NCBI GenBank assembly: GCA_016801885.1
Contig: CM028896.1
Location: 15,284,501-15,348,500 of the forward strand
Source: Toxotes chatareus
Taxonomy: Eukaryota > Chordata > Actinopteri > Toxotidae
DNA: 64,000 nucleotides
Direction of reading: 5' to 3'
Shown: positions 60,201 to 64,000 of the stretch, piece by piece
How the letters are laid out: the number at the start of each line of letters is the position of its first letter
Numbering within the stretch: the first letter of the stretch is position 1
Position numbers and translations under genes: made by a program
Notes under the pieces: model-generated
Told to the model about the DNA's origin: nothing
What the model saw: only the letters and a program-made list of their open reading frames with translations
Databases searched by the model: none

Positions 60201-62249
60201 CATGACGTCGTGAGATAATCAAATTTGTGATGTTTCTTTGAATTCAAAAGATGAACTAAACAGATTCACAGAACCGGTATTCGTCTGCTGATCGTGGCTA
60301 CTGATCTGCTCTTCAGCCAACATCTGTACTGAGTAACCGTGGTAACGTCAGTGCATCAGTGCGTAAATGCAGGGATTTTCCCAGACGCGTATGAACGTGA
60401 AAAATGCGTTGTACTTGTATCTTATGTTGTATATCTCATCTATTTTGATATCGCCCGATTGCACATGAGTAACACTGAGAGAGTAACGGTGGTGATATTC
60501 TACATTTGCGCTCAACGAGATTCACCAAGGCGCTGGAGAAATCACAGCAGGGAGCGGTTCTAACGGATCAGCGACCCGTACCTGCTCACGTTATGTCGTT
60601 AAATTCCCCACGTCTTTCTGTCCTCAGACCACCACTGCAGAGCAGCTGCTGGAGTTCTTCAAGCAGGTGGGAGACGTGAAGTTTGTGCGGATGGCTGGAG
60701 ACGAGACGCAGCCGACACGTTTCGCCTTTGTGGAGTTCGTTGAGCAGGAGTCTGTTGCCAGAGCCCTGACCTTCAATGGAGTCATGTTTGGGGACAGACC
60801 CTTAAAGTATGTTGTTGTTTTTTTTCCTTTTTAAATATTTATTTATTCATTTATTTTTGTTAAAAGACCATGTGAGAGGAAACAGGTTGGTTTCTTGTCA
60901 TGATTTGTGTAAATCTGAAAGCGATACCCTTCAGTGGTTTGTGTCAGTTGATATTGTTTTACGTTTTTCAGGGTTAATCATTCCAATAATGCCATAGTAA
61001 AACCCCCGGAGCTGACGCCACAAGCTGCTGCTAAGGAGCTAGAAAGTGTGATGAAGAGGGTTAGGGAGGCCCAGTCCACCATTGCTGCTGCCATAGAACC
61101 AGGTGCAGCATTTTGATTTGCAGCATGCATCAACATTTGATGTTAAAACTGTGAATCTGTGTTGCATTATGATCCTAAGTTTGCCGCTCTTGCCCTAACA
61201 GAGACAAAGAGGCGATCCTCCAGTCGGTCTAGACGGTCACGGCGATCACGCTCGCGGTCACGATCCCATTCACACTCAAGAACGCGAAGGAAAAGGTCCC
61301 GGTCGAGACACAGGTGCCCATTCAGTGCTCTGGGTTTTTAGTTTTCGCTCTCTCGATGCTGTGATCATATGATGATAGTAAAAAAAAAAAAAAATTTCCC
61401 CGTCTTGGACTAGACCCTCGCAGAAGTCGTGGCCCAGGAGCGACTCCCATGGTTCCCGAGCCAGCCACAGGAGGTGGTCCCGCTCCAGAGACAGGAGACA
61501 CAGTCGGAGTCGCTCGAGGTATGCTGAGAACAAACAACACATGCAGCATTAATATCCAAAGGATCTGTTCAACTGTTTAAACAAGTCCAAATGCTGCTAT
61601 GTGCCCTGGAGCCGAGCTGGATGTGCAGCACCATCTGCTGCTGCAGTTACATCTAAGACACCAAAGTCCTGGAATAAGTTAGGTCATAAGTTAGATCACA
61701 TACTGTGTTATCAAGAAGACTCAGCCTGATCTGCTGCAGTGCTATGCTGTTATTCCTGCCTCGGGCAGTAGGGGTCGCCAGGTCGACCCTGGTAGCTGCC
61801 TGAATGTGGCTCAGTTTGTCTGAACCACTGTTGCTCATCTCCAAATTTTCTTAATCCAGTGAATGTGTTGTTGTCAGGGGCCACAGGAGGAGGAGCAAGG
61901 ATCGATCCAAGAGCCCTCGGAGGAAAGCCAAATCACCCACTCCGAAAAGGTGAATCATCAGATCTCATCCTGCTAAACTGTTTTCAGATGATCTGAACGA
62001 GCGAGATCTTTAGTGTTCCATGTCATTTCTATGTTTCTAGGTGGATTTACAGACGTCTGCATATCATAAATCAGTGACTTGGTGTCTGCATTGTTCTGAC
62101 CGGTTCTTATTGTTGCTCCGTTTACTTCTTTCAGGGGTAAGAAAGACAAGAGGAGGGAGCGCAGCAGGGACCGAAAGGAGCGCTCCACATCCAAGAAGAG
62201 GAGCCGCAAAGACGAGGACAGGATAAAGAGCAAGGCCAAGCCAGTGAAG
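57096..62249 (+). CDS. srek1: SREK1 (SFRS12), splicing regulator with two RRMs and RS domain; 3' end outside window
   Basis: Ten in-phase exons give 413 residues: 57096-57223, 57367-57500, 59750-59865, 59988-60134, 60628-60806, 60972-61102, 61202-61313, 61414-61518, 61878-61949, 62135-62249. RRM1 spans about 8-85 (VVQVTNLSSAVSSEQMRTLF) and RRM2 about 165-240 with RNP2 VYVGNL and RNP1 TRFAFVEF. From residue 279 the protein becomes an RS/RK domain. Known role: nuclear SR-related protein that modulates splice-site choice through RS-mediated contacts with SR proteins. The start follows the first suitable ATG; the mammalian long isoform has a longer Gly-rich N-terminus. The final exons (charged KE-rich region) should follow beyond 64000. 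Confidence 0.95.
57367..57500 (+). CDS. srek1: srek1 exon 2
   Basis: Residues 43-87: FSSKVCYIKYRD, GVAQHLTNTVFIDRALIVVP, second half of RRM1. Donor gtgagt. Confidence 0.95.
57501..59749 (+). other. srek1 intron 2, 2.2 kb with candidate stop-containing exons
   Basis: Long pyrimidine tract 58018-58137 with C runs precedes an AG at 58148. Further acceptors lie at 58269 (atatcag) and 58607 (tract then gctacag). Any of them spliced to exon 2 leads to an early stop. See findings. Confidence 0.5.
58084..58111 (-). other. Minus-strand G-quadruplex motif / plus-strand C tract
   Basis: C runs of 5, 8, 4, 2 and 5 are separated by single bases, so the minus strand has four G runs of at least four. In srek1 RNA this is a C-rich tract of the type bound by PCBP or hnRNP K. 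Confidence 0.65.
59750..59865 (+). CDS. srek1: srek1 exon 3
   Basis: Residues 88-126: KIPEEAKALSLLAPA, then GGGLLPIPAPSPLQN, the hydrophobic/Pro linker between RRMs. Donor gtgagt. Confidence 0.93.
59988..60134 (+). CDS. srek1: srek1 exon 4
   Basis: Residues 127-175: GLDPTASVL, QPPLMGNVDPSKIDEIRRTV, YVGNLNSQ; start of RRM2 with RNP2. Confidence 0.95.
60135..60627 (+). other. srek1 intron 4
   Basis: 493-bp intron without recognisable content. Confidence 0.7.
60628..60806 (+). CDS. srek1: srek1 exon 5
   Basis: Residues 176-234: TTTAEQLLEFFKQVGDVKFV, GDETQPTRFAFVEF, NGVMFGDRPLK. Core of RRM2. Confidence 0.97.
60972..61102 (+). CDS. srek1: srek1 exon 6
   Basis: Residues 235-278: NHSNNAIVKPPELTPQAAAK, then MKRVREAQSTIAAAIEP, the conserved helix after RRM2. 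Confidence 0.96.
61202..61313 (+). CDS. srek1: srek1 exon 7 (RS domain)
   Basis: Residues 279-315: dense Arg-Ser dipeptides (RRSSSRSRRSRRSRSRSRS). Donor gtgccc is weak. Confidence 0.93.
61414..61518 (+). CDS. srek1: srek1 exon 8
   Basis: Residues 316-350: SQKSWPRSDSHGSRASHRRW, then RSRDRRHSRSRSR. The intron before it is only 100 bp and contains an A tract; the acceptor is ggactag with a weak tract. Confidence 0.85.
61519..61877 (+). other. srek1 intron 8
   Basis: 359 bp, no features seen. Confidence 0.7.
61878..61949 (+). CDS. srek1: srek1 exon 9
   Basis: Residues 351-374: GHRRRSKDRSKSPRRKAKSP. 72 bp, acceptor ttgtcag. Confidence 0.9.
62135..62249 (+). CDS. srek1: srek1 exon 10, last in window
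   Basis: Residues 375-413: KKDKRRERSRDRKERSTSKK, Lys/Arg/Glu-rich. Donor gtaccg; the coding region continues outside the window. Confidence 0.88.
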
Positions 62250-64000
62250 GTACCGTTTCAGGTTTTAGTAAGGTCAACCTCACTGATTGCAATTACATTT
62301 TTGCAGCGCAACTCTCGTTAGGAAAGCATCTGAACAATGAATTCAGTACGAAGTATTAAAATCAGAGAGGAAACCAAATCAGATCTATGTCAGTCAGAAT
62401 CGCTGCTCCTGCTGTGTCTGTCGTTACTTAGGAAATGTCGAAACAGCGCTCAAAAGATCAGATGATAAAACACTCAAGGCAAAGACCGTATTCTGTTTGT
62501 GATATCATGGTGGCATCAAATAATACTACCATCCAGCATATACAATTTGTTTTCAAAAGAAAGTCATGTGTCCAGGCAGTTAATTGCTGCTCCGTGCTAA
62601 AATAAAATCGGGCGGTTCGGTTCTAATTAACGCGAGGGACGAATGGGAAAGTGCACATTTTACGTGAAGAGCCGCGGGCAACAGGCGCTTCGTTTTCAGT
62701 TTGGAAGAACCAGAAACTTTCAACACATCAAGGTGAGTAACATGTTTTCCTGTGTTTATGAGTACGACATGATGGAAAGAGTCATTGCTATATGTGAAAC
62801 CATTCTGCTTTTACAAGGAACTTTCCCTGTTGTTACAACATCTCATTTTATTTTGGTGTATCAGGAAACTTTCTCCTGTATTACACAAACAAGATGCGTT
62901 TCTCTGCTGCACAGCTTTAAACACGTGTGTGACATTAAGCCAGCACATAAATCAACAAAGCTGTACATGTAAACTGCTGTCAGACACATTTTTGTTGTTC
63001 GAATAAGTTATCACGGAAGTAAATTCTTCAGGCTTTTCAGTTAAAGTGGTCAAACAGTAAGAAAATCTGTAGCGTCTCAACACTCTTCCATTTACAACGG
63101 ATCCGTCTCCATTCAGAAACCAGGTCGAGTGAAGCTGTGATCATTGACCAGGTGTCTGTCTGCACGTCTCCGATTTCCTGTCCTCAACAAATTTCCCCCC
63201 CCAGTAACTGACCTACATGTGAAAGTTTACTATAAAGATCACACAGGGGCGATAGCCGTGAGTGAAAAGGTGTGACATTTTCACGCTTGGTGTTGTTGCT
63301 GTTGATAAGCATCAGAACACTTGTTCTCGTCAGAAACCTCAGCATGCTTGCACAGGGCTTGTTTTTGGAGTTGCAGTGCAGAGTGCTCCACCCAAAACAT
63401 GTTGTTGTTTAAAACAAACATTTGCCCCTGTAGGCTTTATTTGTGTTTCATTAAATGTAGCTTGAAAAAAAAAAAAAAAAAGTATAGCAGTGAAAATGTC
63501 CATAGTTACGTCCTGATCGTCTGGTACTGCAGATTTAATTCACCTCTGCTTTCCATCTCTATGGCCAGTGTGTTCCAAACAGTCATTTTATAGAAAACAT
63601 GTTGATCTCTGCAGACTGTTCAACAAGTGGCCTCCATTGTAGATCAGAGCACGAGGTTAGACTGCAGAGGACAGGGTGCTGAAGATCACCCTCGTGTTAC
63701 AGCTAAATGTCCACAGGTTTGATCCACAGCTGCCAGAAGTGGAGGTTCAAGCAGATCCAAGGGTTCGCTGCTTTCTCCAGCAGCACCGAGAACATTTAAC
63801 GGGTTGAGAAAGACGTGAAAGATCGTGATTGTTTGTTGTGTTATCAGATTAAGCGCATTGTGTTTTCTGCACTAGTGACGCAGATGAACATCAGACCAGA
63901 GCTTAATCTGATGAATGTGAAAGTTTGTTTTAAGATCATGATGAGAAATCCTGGAAGAGAGTTGCATGTTGTTAACTTTCACACAGTCACTACAGGAGTG
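62250..64000 (+). other. srek1 intron 10 (partial)
   Basis: No further srek1-like exon is visible. A short frame at 62643 ending in a donor-like gtgagt lacks RS/KE character and is not called. A tract at 63466-63481. Confidence 0.6.

Noticed and set aside
61276..61549. Minus-strand frames over the RS exons
   Set aside because: Arg-Ser codon repeats keep the antisense frame open; the plus-strand RS exons explain it.
62643..62972. Open frame followed by a donor-like gtgagt, possible srek1 exon
   Set aside because: Sequence has no RS or KE character, and no matching acceptor in phase was found.
1..64000. CRISPR arrays, phage, operon-like or toxin systems, tRNA and rRNA genes
   Set aside because: No regularly spaced repeats, no prokaryotic gene layout and no cloverleaf or rRNA text was recognised; the window is ordinary vertebrate genomic DNA.

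Overview
The window is vertebrate nuclear DNA, almost certainly from a ray-finned (teleost, probably percomorph) fish. Genes are split into many short exons with GT-AG introns. Several interspersed sequences resemble repeats common in fish genomes, and (CA)n/(TG)n microsatellites are frequent. Four genes lie in the order SGTB (minus) - NLN (plus) - ERBIN (plus) - SREK1 (plus), the same order and orientation as on human chromosome 5q12. All identifications come from reading the translated exons; no database search was run.

Layout. 1-3046 (minus): the 5' half of sgtb, five coding exons, truncated by the window edge. About 3050-3300: a CpG-rich divergent promoter shared with nln, with a palindromic NRF-1-type core between the two first exons. 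3301-8707: complete nln (neurolysin), 13 exons and 706 codons, with a mitochondrial-type leader and an intact HEFGH zinc site. About 9.5-10.2 kb: erbin promoter and non-coding first exon. 10.2-32.8 kb: two long 5'-UTR introns and a probable second leader exon at 18111-18185. 32854-52794: erbin coding exons, up to 1417 codons including two cassette exons; the protein has an N-terminal Cys-x-Cys, leucine-rich repeats, a long disordered middle and a C-terminal PDZ domain. 52795 to about 56.1 kb: long erbin 3' UTR carrying a MITE-like element and two Pumilio-type sites. 57096-62249: srek1 exons 1-10 (two RRMs and the start of the RS domain), continuing past the window end.

The genes are neighbours by ancestry, not a pathway: a co-chaperone (SGTB), a peptidase (NLN), a basolateral scaffold (ERBIN) and a splicing regulator (SREK1). 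No prokaryotic or viral system, CRISPR array, tRNA or rRNA was seen. The points most worth a second look are an upstream ORF overlapping the mitochondrial start of nln, alternative exons in erbin, stop-containing candidate exons in srek1 intron 2, two strong hairpins in introns, and two minus-strand G-quadruplex motifs.
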